DNA of 64,000 nt from Adenanthera pavonina (Eukaryota > Streptophyta > Magnoliopsida > Fabales > Fabaceae). The stretch spans positions 23,934,501 to 23,998,500 of the forward strand of contig JAIVEN010000012.1 in assembly GCA_026686845.1 (NCBI GenBank). The letters run 5' to 3'. Below the pieces are notes generated by a model, which had not been told where the DNA came from, made no database searches, and saw only the letters and a program-made list of their open reading frames with translations. Positions within the stretch are counted from its first letter, which is position 1, and the number at the start of each line of letters is the position of its first letter. Below are positions 24,891-37,161 of the stretch, piece after piece. The translations under genes were made by a program, and so were the position numbers.

Positions 24891-25100
24891 GTGAGTTTTC
24901 CCTTAATTATTATTTTGTCAAACTTGTTCATATATGTATGTGTGCAGAGTAGTTTAACATTTTTTTTTTGACTGACACCAAATAAAAAAACTACTCAATG
25001 TGAGTGGTACCCAAAATGATAAAATATTCTATTTATTTACATTTATACGCACACTTCTCACCCATATATATATATATATATATATAGGAATTAAACTTCA
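24767..25100 (+). repeat. Direct repeat, copy 2 (FT fragment D)
   Basis: Nearly identical to 23,386-23,715. It differs mainly by a longer TA microsatellite near 25,064-25,085 and a few substitutions. Confidence 0.85.
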
Positions 25101-26627
25101 CCCTCAATGAGGATGGGACCCAATCATACGGCAGACGCTTCTACATACACACTTCATTGCATGTTCGTGTACTATTGAAATTAAATGGTGGTATGTATTT
25201 TTTGCCTATATTATTAATCATTTACACAAATATGTAAATAGGATAGGGTTACGACTATTTGGCACAAAATCAAATCTGAATGAATGTGAAGTGCAATGAT
25301 CATACACTGAATCAACTTTTAGATATGAGTATACCAGTGCTAAAGTTGCCACATTGATTTGGATTTGAAGGGAGAGAGAACGGTGGTGGGAGAAAAAAAG
25401 GCATTTTGATTCATGTTTATAGAATAGTCTTTTTATTTTTAAAAATAGAAAAATAAAAAACACTTATTTGATAAACTTATTTTTTATCAATTATTCTGAA
25501 AAATAAAAAAATAAAATAATAAAAAACTGAGAACATTTTTAAGGTGTTCTGCAATTTTTATTTTATAAAATATAAAAAAAAGTAAAAATACTCACTTTAT
25601 TAATGACAAAATTATAAATTTTAAATAATTCATTTAACACTTATTAGTTATTATTTTGATAACAATTATTTAAATACATTTTTTTTAATTTTCTCATTCC
25701 CAAAACTTATCTGAAAAATGGTTTTTCAAAACTGTTTGAAAAATAATAAAACAAAAAACACTATCAAACATATTCAAATTAACTTTGCTTATTGCTTCCC
25801 CTCCAGTTGAGACTGTATGATTTAATAATTTAAATATCACTCATATATATTTTAAATCATTGAAACTTTTCCCCCGGCAACTTATATTTAAAAATAGAGG
25901 GAATAGTGATGATGTAATATTCAATACCGTTCTGATTCGTTTTTTGGTATGTTCAAATTCAATCTTCTAACATGACTTATATTATGAAATCTTGTATAAA
26001 AAAATTATATATATATATATATTTGAAATCTGTTTCTTGTGTTTGCTGTTTTTATTATAGAAGTTAATTCCTCATGATATAAAAATTATAATTTTATTAT
26101 CAATATTAATTTAAAAACCAGATATTTTTTAGAATTAATATCATACAAAAAAAGTTCACTTTTTTGGTAAAATAAAAAATAAAACATGAAAATAAATTGA
26201 AATAGAAATAAATATAACCTTCATTTTAAATATAAAAAATATGAAACAGAATTTATTCAAAACTTATGAAAAATGCATAATTTGGTCTTAAATTTTAAGA
26301 CAGTTTAAAATATCACACACCCGTAATAATTATTAAAGGGAAAAAGATATTTTAGAACCCCTATATGGAAATATTTCCTTTCAATGACCCGATTTAAAAA
26401 TTCAGTACTCCTATAAACTAAATTTTCAACTCGAGTCAACTGAATTTCCAACTGGTACTGTTTATTTGTCAATATTTTACTGTAAAGGTCCTAAAATATC
26501 TTTTTCCCATTATTAAAAAGATGAGGTCGTCGCCACTGCTGATTTTTGGACGGTCCTGTGCGTATCCTAGACAAGATGATTACTAAGATGTGAAGATAAA
26601 TATTTTGTCACCTTTGATAGGAGTATA
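25101..26627. other. No supported gene; AT-rich with one MITE
   Basis: Apart from the MITE at 25,425-25,790, this holds only poly-A/T-rich sequence and short random open frames. Confidence 0.4.
25425..25790. mobile_element. AT-rich MITE, copy 2
   Basis: Shares the AT-rich core with 9,806-10,140, including CTTTTTATTTTTAAAAATAG and CTTATTTGATAA, then a middle section with AAATTATAAATTTT. Inward-facing copies of CACTT/ACTATCAAA at the two ends suggest imperfect inverted termini. Non-coding. Confidence 0.4.
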
Positions 26628-27547
26628 GTTATAAAAACCGACTGGCAGTTGAACCGAGTATCGATCGGACTTAAAACCAATACCTAACCCAGTTTAAAAA
26701 CCAATTGGACTAAAAACCAGTACCTGGTCCAGCATGAAAGACACCAGAAGCCAGACACCCTAATAACCTGTTAATCAGTCAAGAACCAGCTACCATGTTA
26801 AAAACCAAACCAGCTAACCTGTTAAAACGGACTTCAGTCTACATAAATACTTCACAGAACTCACCAAATTTACAGTAAAAAAAAAAAAACTCAACTACGG
26901 GCTTCATTCAAAGCTTATTTGGGTATCCCACAAGATCCTCAATCCCATTAGCTTGTACAAGTGAAAACACAGTCTGTGAATTTTCCTACCCCGTCCTTTG
27001 CATAAACAAAGTCTCACACTCCCTTCCTGTTTTCGCCGATGTGGGACTTGGTCCCAACTCTTAAACTGATGCTTCTGTTCATTTTTTTTTTTCCTTTTTC
27101 CTGCTGATCTTTCTTCTTTTCTATGTTGGTTTCCTCAACTAATTTCTTTAGGTGTGGACACCTTTTTCTTCTTTATGCTTACAATTATTTATTTATATTT
27201 GTTATTCAAACAAAATAAAGTTAATTTAGTCTTAATAATGCCATGAAAAGTGCTTGATGACACCATTTAAGAACATCAAAGATTTTCAAATAACTAAATT
27301 TGGTGCCTTCCACTTGTTCTAAATCACATGACCCTCAATTAATTTCATGTATCTATTAATTCTCAATATCAATTGCTTTGATCTTAATATTTTCTTTAAA
27401 AGTTCCTTTTATTCTTCATATACACTACTTATTTAAAATATATTATTTTAATCACTACCGGTTCAATCTCTGTTAAATCTTCGGTTGAACTATTGAATCT
27501 TAAATCAATATCTTGACAAGTTCCATGTCCAGTCCAGTTTTAATAAC
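26628..27547. mobile_element. Non-autonomous TIR element (about 920 bp)
   Basis: The left end, GTTATAAAAACCGACTGGCA, is mirrored by the right end, whose reverse complement reads GTTATTAAAACTGGACTGGA. Diverged short repeats of the ACCAG/AACCGG type lie near the left end, and CCGGTTCAA occurs near the right end. There is no transposase. This end type is common among plant MITE-like DNA elements. Superfamily not determined. Confidence 0.5.
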
Positions 27548-27689
27548 ATTGGAGAAGAGAATTTAGACACCAATCATATATATATATATATATATTAATG
27601 TGACTGTTCTAAGGCTTTGTGGAAAAAAGTCCTTTTTTAAAGATTATGTAGTAAAACATCCCAAAAAAGAAAAAGAGTATGTAAAACAT

Positions 27690-27990
27690 CGAGATTCACA
27701 CATCAGAAAAAAATTTTAAACGAAAGAAGTAATAGAAATAGAAATCTTTTTATATGTAAATCTTTTTCATTTATGAATTTTTTAATTTTAACTTTCTCAA
27801 ATACTTTCATTGGATATTTTAATAGCAGTGAAACAGACCATGTTGGATAAAGGCTGGTAACATGCAAACAACCGTCGCTTTCCAGTTTGTTCCAGACACA
27901 TGTCAAACAAAGAACAAATTGAAACAAAGTATATGGCCATTCACACCCAAAAATGTGATGCGGATGGAGCAAAAAATAAAAAAAAGGGAA
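27690..27990. repeat. Distal end of the FT block, copy 1
   Basis: Matches 56,955-57,185. Shared landmarks include TAATTTTAACTTT, GTTGGATAAAGGCT and the segment from GTTCCAGACA to AAATTGAAACAAA. It marks how far the duplicated block can still be traced here before unrelated repeats begin. Confidence 0.75.
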
Positions 27991-28009
27991 GAAATTATCC
28001 TTCGCGACG

Positions 28010-28420
28010 GACGCTGATTTGGAGGAGTCACAACCAAAATTTTAAGAAAAATTTTGGAAAATGAAAAGAAAAAAGAAAGGATGGTCTACGAATCAGAGTT
28101 GGATTCGGGAGTACAATTATGAGTGGGGAAGGTGTTAGGTACCCCTATAACACTCATTCCTAAGAACTGTTACCTTAAATTAATTATGCAATTTTTATGG
28201 CTTTTAAAAATTATTTTAATAGCCATTTAATCATTCACATGCAAAAATAAGTAAAAAATAAGAGAAAATATAAAAATGAAAATGAAGAATAAAATGAAAA
28301 TATGAGAAGTTGGGAAAATAAAATAAGAAAAATATTATTTATTTACAAAAGCGAACTTGACCCAGAATCATAGTCTGGGGCCTACGTACCCTGCGATAGT
28401 GATCAAAACCCACATAGTTC
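28010..28420. repeat. Dispersed-repeat fragment of LTR-element type
   Basis: Holds the combination GGAGGAGTCACAACCAA, TGGTCTACGAATCAGAG, GGATTCGGGAGTAC and GGGGAAGGTGTTAGGTACCC. I recognise this order as a recurring module of large plant LTR or LARD-type repeats. No LTR boundary or coding domain is visible, so the parent element is not identified. Confidence 0.45.
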
Positions 28421-28727
28421 GAGCTAAAAATGTATGTTACTGGGTTGATTTTTTTATCATATATTTATATAGATATATTTTTTTAAAAGAGAGGTTTATA
28501 GAAAATAATTTTTTTTTCCACAAAGAAAATATTTTTTAGAATTAGTTGGTGTGTTTTAATTTGTAAAAATAGATTACTTTCTATTATCCTCTCTTATCAC
28601 TCATTTTTTTCGTTTTCCATCATTTTAAAAAAAATCAATTCCTAAAAAAAAGAATTTATGTTTTTTCTCAATTATATGTGATTTTGAATATTTTTATTTT
28701 TAATTTGAAAAGAACTTTATTTTTACA

Positions 28728-29440
28728 AAATAAAATCAACTAACTCATGTGATAACTTTATTACTCACAATTCACTTATTGATACCTAAATGTCCACGAT
28801 GATGTCACTCGAGACAGATATACGTAATAAAAAAGTTTGAAGGAAAACAAATAATTTTGTATAAATTATTTTTACTTTTTTTTATTATGGAAATAAATAG
28901 GATGCCCTCAACACATATTGATTTATTTAAAAGAAAAGTATTAAGAAGAATTTAAAATATGATTATTACATAAATTTTCAAAAAGAAATAACCAGCATAT
29001 GTGGTGACTTTATTATTCACAAGTTGCTAATCAATATCTAAATATCCATGGTATTACCACTCGAGACAGATAAGTGAAAAGGATAAAAGCTTCGAGAAAA
29101 ATGAATAATTTTTGTTTAAATTATTTTTATTTTCTTATTTCATATTATAAGATAAAAAATGCAATTAGAGAATCCCCTCTTCTCTCTCCTTTTTTTTTAG
29201 CAATTAAATTCTCTTTTTTTTTTCTTTTAAACTTGAAATAGTATTAAAAAAGGGATTTAAGGTAGAGCTGCTACATGTATTTTTATTTTTCAAAATCAAC
29301 TTTAAAACAATAGCATTGGTGATTTTATCACTAACAATTTGCTAATTGATACATAAATGTTCATGGTATTACTACTCAGAGCATAAAGTTAAAAAAGAAA
29401 ATTTGCAAATGAGGGTTTTTATTTTAATTATTTATCAGTT
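28728..29440. repeat. Three diverged direct repeats, spacing about 260-310 bp
   Basis: A module with GTG(A)TGACTTTAT, TCAC(A)A, GCTAAT(T/C), ATATCTAAATATCCATG and ACTCGAGACAGATA-like motifs occurs near 28,750, 29,005 and 29,310. Each is followed by an AAATAATTTT(T)GT-like stretch. The units are well diverged. This resembles an old tandem array, possibly internal to the repeat at 28,010. No coding. Confidence 0.6.
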
Positions 29441-29464
29441 ATTTATCAATTGAAAGTTTTTTTC

Positions 29465-29790
29465 TACTGAATCCCAATGTATACAAGATATTGAAATTTG
29501 ATTTCTTTTTTTTTTTTTTGCAAAACAAAAGCCCCATAAAAAAATCTAAATCCCAATGTATCGAAAATTTTCTTCTTTTTTTTATTGTTTTTAAAGAACA
29601 AAAAAACCCCATTAAAAAAATCTAAATTTCAACGTACATAAGATATCGAAAATTTTCTTTCTTCTACTGAATCCCAACGTACACAAGATATTGAAATTTG
29701 ATTTCTTCTTTTTTTTTTTTGCAAAACAAAAAACCCCATGAAAAAACAAATCTAAATCCCAACGTATCGAAAATTTCCTTCTTCTTTTTT
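29465..29790. repeat. Tandem duplication, period about 198 bp
   Basis: CTACTGAATCCCAA(T/C)GTA followed by CAAGATATTGAAATTTGATT occurs at 29,465 and again at 29,663. Each is followed by a T-run, GCAAAACAAAA, CCCCAT and TCTAAATCCCAA. A shorter related piece sits between them. A TG/TA microsatellite lies near 29,845-29,875. Confidence 0.75.
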
Positions 29791-29939
29791 TTTTGTACAT
29801 ATATATATTTCGACTGCACACACACTCTTCTTTTTTCTCTTTCGTATGTGTGTGTGTGCGTATATATATATATTAATATGAACATTACAATATTAACACG
29901 GAATACTGTCATTGACAATTAAATTTAAAGCACATGATC

Positions 29940-30727
29940 AAATCCACAAAGGAATAGGAAAATCAACTTGCTCCTAGCCTAAGAATCTGGATTTAACATG
30001 AGATAAATAGTAACTAACATGCCTAACATAATATTCCAAACACATTCCCTGTGATAGCAAGACTGATGAGCCTAACCTACAGCACCCATTAGTAGCCATA
30101 AAATTGCAGCTTATGAAGTAACCACAGTGAAGGTCGAGCTCTCTTGTTGCTACAGAACAGATATTTATATATGTGCAATCAATACAAGTTAAGCTTTTCC
30201 TCCTAACTCAAAACAACACCAAAACTTGAAAATCAGATTTGTTAAGCTTAAACTCAACGAGGATTCAAACCAAAATAAGGACATACATATAACGTAGTCC
30301 ATTCACATTCAAGTGTTGCCGCTAGCCACACCATTGAGCTATAGGCATGAAAATTTTAGGAGCTTTTAAAAAAAACAAAATCAAAATGAAAACAGCACCT
30401 AAGGCCGACACCCTTGCAAGATAACTGCTATAGGTAAGACCGATATAGAATGCAAAAATCCCTGATCTTATTCGGTCAGACACAAATTAACAGGGGAAGG
30501 TTGCAACTCATGTGTATGAATCTCATCTAGGCATTGTATCAGACACCTTATAAGCATACCCACATCACATTATAATTTCTATTCTTCCACTTTGAAGTCC
30601 CCATAGCCAATAACATTCTAACATGGAATCCAGCAGATAAACACCCAATGTACTCAGGACTACAAAGAATCAAACAAAAAGGAAGAAGTTAAATTTCAAA
30701 GCTTGAGTTACCTCTGATGCTATATTT
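29940..30727 (-). mobile_element. Probable internal region of a truncated LTR element
   Basis: Directly inside the outer LTR that begins at 30,728, the minus strand reads TATAGCATCAGAGGTAAC (about 30,707-30,724). This is close to the tRNA-iMet-type primer site of copia elements. The remaining 0.8 kb has no recognisable gag or pol. No second LTR was found to the left, so the element looks truncated. Confidence 0.45.
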
Positions 30728-30909
30728 TGTTTTCTTTTCTTTCACTCCTCAGATCTGTGCAAAGCTCTTGGCCCCTCTCCCCTCTTCAACGCTTTCAATC
30801 TCCTGCTCTCTCTCTTTCATCTCCTCTTTTCTTCAATCATTCTCCAGTCCTCCCCTTCTCTCTTTGTTTGATCCTCTTTCCAATTAGCCTACTCGATCTT
30901 CAGCCTAAC

Positions 30910-31333
30910 TGTAATGATCACCTGCAAAATATATTTAAAACAAAACAATGACAGCACCAGTTGAACTTTGAAGCAAATTTCCCTGAGTATTATTGAAGAT
31001 CAGAACACTATAACAAGGATAGGAAATTGATACAGGGAAATAACGAAGTCAGAACAAACTGAAAGCAATAAGAAATATCCAAAAGGAAGAAATAGACAAT
31101 CCGAGAGTAAGAAGAACTCAGAGGAAGACAACTCCAAGATATTCCACAGCCCCAAAATCTCCCTTTACCCCCACTAAATACCGTCCTTCCCTCATTCCCT
31201 CAAACGTAAGGGAATCTTGCGAGCACGTCCACTCCTCCTAACGGATTCCTGACTTTTCGGATCTGCTGCCACCTGTCCACCAACATATACCTCATTCTCA
31301 TTTCTTGCTTCATCTTTCTTTCTTAACATCACA
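30910..31333 (-). repeat. 3' LTR of the gypsy element
   Basis: A purine-rich tract (complement of ACCCTCCTC, about 31,335-31,345) precedes it on the minus strand. The last roughly 47 codons of pol, including the stop at 31,192, lie inside this LTR, so the polyprotein reads into the 3' LTR. Confidence 0.9.
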
Positions 31334-34300
31334 ATACCCTCCTCATTAAAAACGACCTTGTCCTCAAGGTCGAAATCAGGAAATTGCTGTTGAAAAGAGT
31401 CCAGATACTCCCATGATGGCTCAGTAATCGCATCCCATTGAATCAGCACCTGATTCACCCATGTATCATGAAGTGCCACTTGTCGAACAGCAAGTATACT
31501 GACTGGAACAATATGTGGGCCTTCTAAACTGGTAGTAATAGATAATGGAATATACTGATCAGTTGGATTGCCCTCACACTTCTTTAAAACAGATATATGA
31601 AACACAGGGTGCAACTTGGCCTCAGGTGGTAAATCTAGCTTATAAGCTACAGAACCCACGCGATCAATGATTTTGAAAGGCCCAAAATATTTCATAGCTA
31701 GCTTCTGATTTCTGACAGACCTTAAAGACAATTGTCTATAAGGTTGTAGCTTGACATACACCAAATCCCCAATCTGCAGTTCAAGTTCAGTTCTATTCTT
31801 ATCAGCATTTTTCTTCATTCTAGCTTGAGCTTTTTGCAAATGCTGTTTCAACACAGCTAATAAGTTGTCTCGATCTAGTAATTGAGTGTAGACTTCAGTA
31901 GGAGTTCCATCTTGAGGTGAAACTCTAATCAAAGTAGGTGGATCACGGCCATACACCACTTTAAAAGGTGTCATACCTGCAGCTGTGTGATAAGAACTAT
32001 TATACCAATATTCAGCCCATGGAAGGTAATTAACCCAAAGTCTAGGTTGGTCAGCAACAAAACACCGTAAATACATCTCAATACACTTATTAACTGCCTC
32101 TGATTGGCCATCTGTTTGAGGATGATAAGCTGAACTCATCTTCAAAGTAGTACCTTGCAACTTGAATAAATAAGACCAAAAGGAACTAGTAAAAACCTTG
32201 TCCCTATCAGATACAATGGATGACGGAATTCCATGAAGTTTAACAACATTCTGAACAAAAACTTCAGCTACTTGTGCAGCAGAAAAATTTGACTTTAAAG
32301 GAGCAAAATGAGCAAATTTTGATAGTCTATCCACTACCACATATATAACAGTATATCCTTTGGAAGGAGGAAGACCAACAATAAAATCCATGGCAATTTC
32401 TTCCCATACCGAATTAGGAATTAGTAAGGGACTTAAGAGTCCAGCAGGATGAAGTTGAGACTGTTTTGCTCTTTGACATACCTGACAATGCTTGATAAAC
32501 TCCTTTACATCAGTTCTCATACCCTTCCACTGAAATTGAGCTGCAATCCGAGCAAAAGTCCTCAAGAATCCGGCATGCCCACCAATTGGAGAAGAATGAA
32601 ACTCCAAAAGTATCTTATGAATAACTTCATGAGCCTCTTCAGGAATCAACAACCGCTTTTGATAATATATAAGGTCTCCACGAACTCGATACTTAGGATG
32701 AGCATAAGGATCGGAAATGCACTGTTGAATAAGAGTTTGAATCCGAGTAGATTTTTGTACAGCCATCTTAATGTCATCTATCAAAGCTGAATGAGGCATC
32801 GAAATGGCCATATTCATAGATCTTGACAAAGCATCAGCTCCCACATTAGAAGACCCTAACTTATACTCAATCGTATAAGAATATCCCAGCAATTTAGGCA
32901 AAAATGCCTCCTGTTCAGGGGTCTGTAAAACTTGTTCCTGCAGATGCTTTAAACTGTGATAGTCAGTTTTTATAATAAAATGGTGTCCAAATAAATAATG
33001 TCAAAATTTGGAAACCGCTTCTGTTATAGCATAAAGTTCCCTAGCATAAACAGATTGTTTTTGCATCCTTGGAGATAATTTCTTGGAGAAATAAGCAATA
33101 GGATGTGCATTCTGTGACAGAATTGCTCCAATTCCTATCCCTGAAGCATCAGTTTCCAAGACAAAAGGTTTTGAAAAATCAGGGAGTGATAACACTGGAG
33201 CTTCAGTTAAAGTTTTTTTCAACTTATCGAAAGCTAATTGAGCCTCTGAATTCCAGCCAAATTGATCCTTCTGTAACAAATTAGTTAGGGGAGCAGCTAT
33301 AGTAGCATACCCCCTTATAAATCTTCTATAATATCCAGTGAGACCCAAGAAAGCCCTTAACTGAGTAATTGAAGTTGGTATAACCCAATTCTGAACAGCT
33401 GCAACCTTCGAAGGATCCATTTCAACTCCCAATCCAGAAACAACATTGCCCAAATACTCAATCTTAGTCTGGCCAAATGAACATTTAGATAATTTGGCAA
33501 AGAATTGATGTTGTTGCAAACTAGATAAAACTGTAGCCAGATGTTGTAGGTGTACATGCCATTCAGGGCTATATATTAAAATATCATCGAAGAAAACTAG
33601 AACAAACTTACGTAAGAAGGGTCTGAAAATTTCATTCATCACAGCTTGAAAGGTTGCCGGTGCATTTGTTAATCCAAATGGCATTACCAGCCATTCATAA
33701 TGACCATTGTGGGTTCTAAAAGCTGTCTTATATCTGTCTTCTGCTTTTACTAAAATCTGATGATAACCAGATCGAAGATCTAGCTTGGAAAAAAATTGTG
33801 CACCCTTCAATTCATCCAGTAACTCATCAACAGTTGGAATAGGAAAAGAATCATTGATGGTAACTGCATTTAGAGCACGATAATCAGTGCAAAATCTCCA
33901 TGTTCCATCCTTTTTTTTTACCAGTAGCACAGGGGCTGAAAAAGGACTATTACTAGGCTGAATTAATCCATCCTTCAGCATTTCATCAACCAGAGCTTCA
34001 ATGGCAGCTTTCTGAGAGAATGGATATCTATAAGGTCTAACCTTAACTGCATTAATTCCCTCTTGCAAAGTTATGGAATGATCCTGAGACCGAGATGGAG
34101 GCAAACTATGTGGAACTTCAAAGACTGATGAATAATGCTTCAATAACTGTTGTAAATCATGGTTGATATTTGGAGGAAATTTGGCAGCATTAGAAATATC
34201 AGCTTCCATAGCCAAACAACAGAGCATATAAAGTTCATCAACTGATTTTGTGGCTGTAATTCTCCGAAAATGGTGATAGCTAGCAATAGTAGGAAGTTGA

Positions 34301-35838
34301 TTTTTGAAACCTCGTAAGGTAACCAGCTTGGAACCTTCATAAAACTGTATATATGCCTCTTTATAATTGGCAATATGAGCCCCTAGAGTAGCAAGCCATG
34401 AAGCACCAATAACAACATCATTTCCAGACACCGGTAGCACATAAACTTCAAGATGTATCGTGTGACCATCAATCTTAATGGGTAAGTCAGGAATATATCC
34501 CTCAGCTTGTAAGAAATTACCATCACCTATCATAACTTTCACACCCGGAGCTGGTTCAATGGCTAGTTTCAAATGGCGAGCAATCCGTGGTTGAATAAAG
34601 CTGTCTGAACTCCCACCATCAAGTAGAACTTGTAGATTAATTCCTTGTAACTGCCCCAAATACCTTATAGTTGCACCTCGGGAATTACCTTGCAAAGCTT
34701 GTAAAGATAGATGGTGAATAATTTCAGAATCATCTGTCGCTTCACTGCTGTCCTTATTATTCTCAGAAGTCTGCATCTCTTCATCAGGTGGCTCCTCTGA
34801 ATCAGTCACAAACAACATTAGTTGTCGATTGGGGCACTTATGGTTACGGCTGTATTTTTCATCACAAGTGAAACATAGCCCCTTTTCTCGTTTACTTTGA
34901 ATTTCTGCTAGAGTCATTCGCTTAACCTGAGAAAATGGTTTGACGTTCGGTTTTGGCAACAATGGGGGCAAAGCAGAACCCGAAGAAGAGAGAGGAACTG
35001 ACGAACTTGTTGGTGTAGAAGAAACTGGAGAATTCAAGCTATACCCAGATTTTGGATAGGTGAAACTTGATTTAGTTTTGGGTCCGCTACCATACATTCC
35101 CAGAATTCCCTTCTCATCAAATAATCGTGCAAGCCCAACAGCTTTGATTAATGATTTGGGCTCTTGAGCGATGACCTCTAAACGCACGGAATCCTTAAGC
35201 CCACTGATAAAACAGTCTAGCAAGGCCTCCTCAGATAGCCCCTCACTGCGGTTTGCATAAATCATGAACTGGGTGTAATAATCAGCCACAGTCCCAGTCT
35301 GCACTAACTTGAATAACTGGGCTCTAGGTGAATCAAATCTTGATGGCCCAAACTGCTCCTCTATAGCCAATGCCAATGCAGCCCACGTTGGAACCAAGTT
35401 GGCCCTCTGAAGCATCTGAAACCAAGGAACTACAGTTCCTTCAAAATTTACAGCTGCTATAGTAAGTCTCTGATCATCAGGCGTAGCATAATATGCAAAA
35501 AATTGCTCTGCCCTAAATATCCATGTTAATGGCTCAGTCCCATCAAACCTTGGAAAATCAAGTTTAACTTGTCTTGTTTGCAGAGGATGCACCGCTGACG
35601 AAGATTGAGCTTCATTGTTGCCTGAGTTTGATGTTTCCATGTTGACAATCTGGTTATTTTTATCCAGAACTTTAGAGATAATCTCCAACTGTCGGTTCAT
35701 TGATTCTAGCGTCCGATCAATATGACCCAAATGCTGCTGAGTTGATACATCTCTCTGATTGAGATCTGAAATTTCATCAGAAAGTTTCTTCAAATCTGAC
35801 GTCATGTCCTTCATTCGAGTATGATCAGCTACTGCCAT
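31192..35838 (-). pseudogene. Gypsy gag-pol polyprotein, one in-frame stop
   Basis: A single frame of about 1,550 codons is broken by one TGA at 33,001-33,003, giving open stretches of 945 and 569 codons. Order: N-terminal coiled-coil-like region; gag (FPRFDGTEPLTW); zinc knuckle CFTCDEKYSRNHKC; protease VLLDGGSSDSF; reverse transcriptase with FFDDILIYS; RNase H ETDASGIGIGA; integrase with an HHCC-type zinc region and a core containing DFIVGLPPS and AYHPQTDGQSE; a GPF-type motif (KYFGPFKI); and a C-terminal chromodomain-like segment (VLIQWDAITEPSWE). Integrase after RNase H marks Ty3/gypsy, and the last two motifs indicate the chromovirus branch. The stop falls within RNase H. Otherwise the frame looks intact. 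Confidence 0.92.
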
Positions 35839-35869
35839 CGAAAGAAGTCTCTCAACGAAAGCACCAATT

Positions 35870-36329
35870 TGTAATGATCACCTGCAAAATATATTTAAAA
35901 AAAAACAATGACAGCACCAGTTGAACTTTGAAGCAAATTTCCCTGAGTATTATTGAAGATCAGAACACTATAACAAGGATAGGAAATTGATACAGGGAAA
36001 TAACGAAGTCAGAACAAACTGAAAGCAATAAGAAATATCCAAAAGGAAGAAATAGACAATCCGAGAGTAAGAAGAACTCAGAGGAAGACAACTCCAAGAT
36101 ATTCCACAGCCCCAAAATCTCCCTTTACCCCCACTAAATACCGTCCTTCCCTCATTCCCTCAAACGTAAGGGAATCTTGCGAGCACGTCCACTCCTCCTA
36201 ACGGATTCCTGACTTTTCGGATCTGCTGCCACCTGTCCATTCTCACTCAATTCCTGATCTGCTGCCACCTGTCCACCAACATATACCTCATTCTCATTTC
36301 TTGCTTCATCTTTCTTTCTTAACATCACA
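35870..36329 (-). repeat. 5' LTR of the gypsy element
   Basis: Partner of 30,910-31,333. It is longer by 36 bp because GATCTGCTGCCACCTGTCCA is duplicated near 36,216-36,275. It includes a copy of the pol C-terminal coding segment, which is not expressed from here as part of gag-pol. Confidence 0.9.
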
Positions 36330-37161
36330 CTAACATCCCTCCTCTGTTTTCTCCAAATCATTCTTTTTCTCAGACAATTTCCTTACCATCCAGTCCCTCT
36401 TCATTCTCTTGACCTTTCTATAATTGCTCATCATGTCTTTCTCTTCAAAATTTCTCCGGCCCCCTCTACCTCCCAAGAGATTTTTTTCCTCCCCTCCCTG
36501 GAGATCTATCGGCTCCTTTTATAGAGTTCTCGCAAGTAAAGGAGTCGAAACTTCATGAGCGTGTGACTGCTTTCTATAGCTTTTCAGTCCTGCTTTCATG
36601 CGCCACCTCCATGCTTCTCTGTTCCGGTTGCTTGCAACCGTGCCAGCCACCTTTTCCCCTTTCTACTCTGCTATGACAAGTACGACATAGTGGGGTGAGT
36701 TCCTTTTCAGTCTCCTGGCCTTCTCTTGCTCAGACTTTCATACGTTACTTGTGGCCAATTTCTCGTTCTCGTGCACAGCTCCCTCTAACTTCACACATGT
36801 TCTCTACTTTGCTCTTCTCTCCTCTACTTTCTCTGGCTTTTCTCTGCTCAAGCATGGCTCCCTCTAGCTTTTTTATCCTCTTTGTTAGTCAATGCCTTTG
36901 CCTGTCACTTGTGGCTCCCTCTGTCTTTTCCATGCCTGCGTATAGACTCACTCTCTCAGGCTCTCTCTCTGATCTTCTCTGCCTCCTTCATTTGGACTCC
37001 CTCTGTTTCTCGCTCTCTCGCTGGTGCCAAACTTCGCGGCTCCCTCTATTCTCTTTTCTTTCTATTCTTCAAGCACCTTGAGCCCTAGTTATTGAGCCCT
37101 AACTAGGGCTCAATGTGATTATGGGCTTGAGATGCTAGGTTTCAGCATTTCAAGCCCAACA

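Larger units (their letters stand above)
30910..36329 (-). mobile_element. Young Ty3/gypsy chromovirus-like retrotransposon, 5.4 kb
   Basis: LTRs at 30,910-31,333 and 35,870-36,329 end TGTAATGATCA...ACATCACA on the plus strand. The element is flanked by 5-bp target duplications CTAAC at 30,905-30,909 and 36,330-36,334. By hand comparison the LTRs differ by one substitution and one 36-bp tandem duplication in the 5' LTR, so insertion is recent. The primer site on the minus strand just inside the 5' LTR reads TTGGTGCTTTCGTTGAGAG. It sits inside an older LTR, which is a nested insertion. Confidence 0.93.
30728..37161 (-). mobile_element. Outer LTR, split by a nested gypsy element
   Basis: Removing the gypsy element (30,910-36,329) and one TSD leaves about 1 kb that begins TGTTTTC at 30,728 and ends CAAGCCCAACA at 37,161 on the plus strand. 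On the minus strand it therefore starts TGTTGGGCTTG, a very typical plant LTR start, and ends before a primer site. The right part is strongly pyrimidine-rich on the plus strand. The identification as an LTR rests on these termini and the primer site only. Confidence 0.5.

Noticed and set aside
32449..32790. 113-codon plus-strand open frame inside the gypsy element
   Set aside because: It is the antisense shadow of the integrase region of pol and matches no family in its own frame.
36695..37081. 128-codon plus-strand open frame rich in Leu/Ser/Phe
   Set aside because: It lies in the pyrimidine-rich half of the outer LTR, and its composition explains the open frame.
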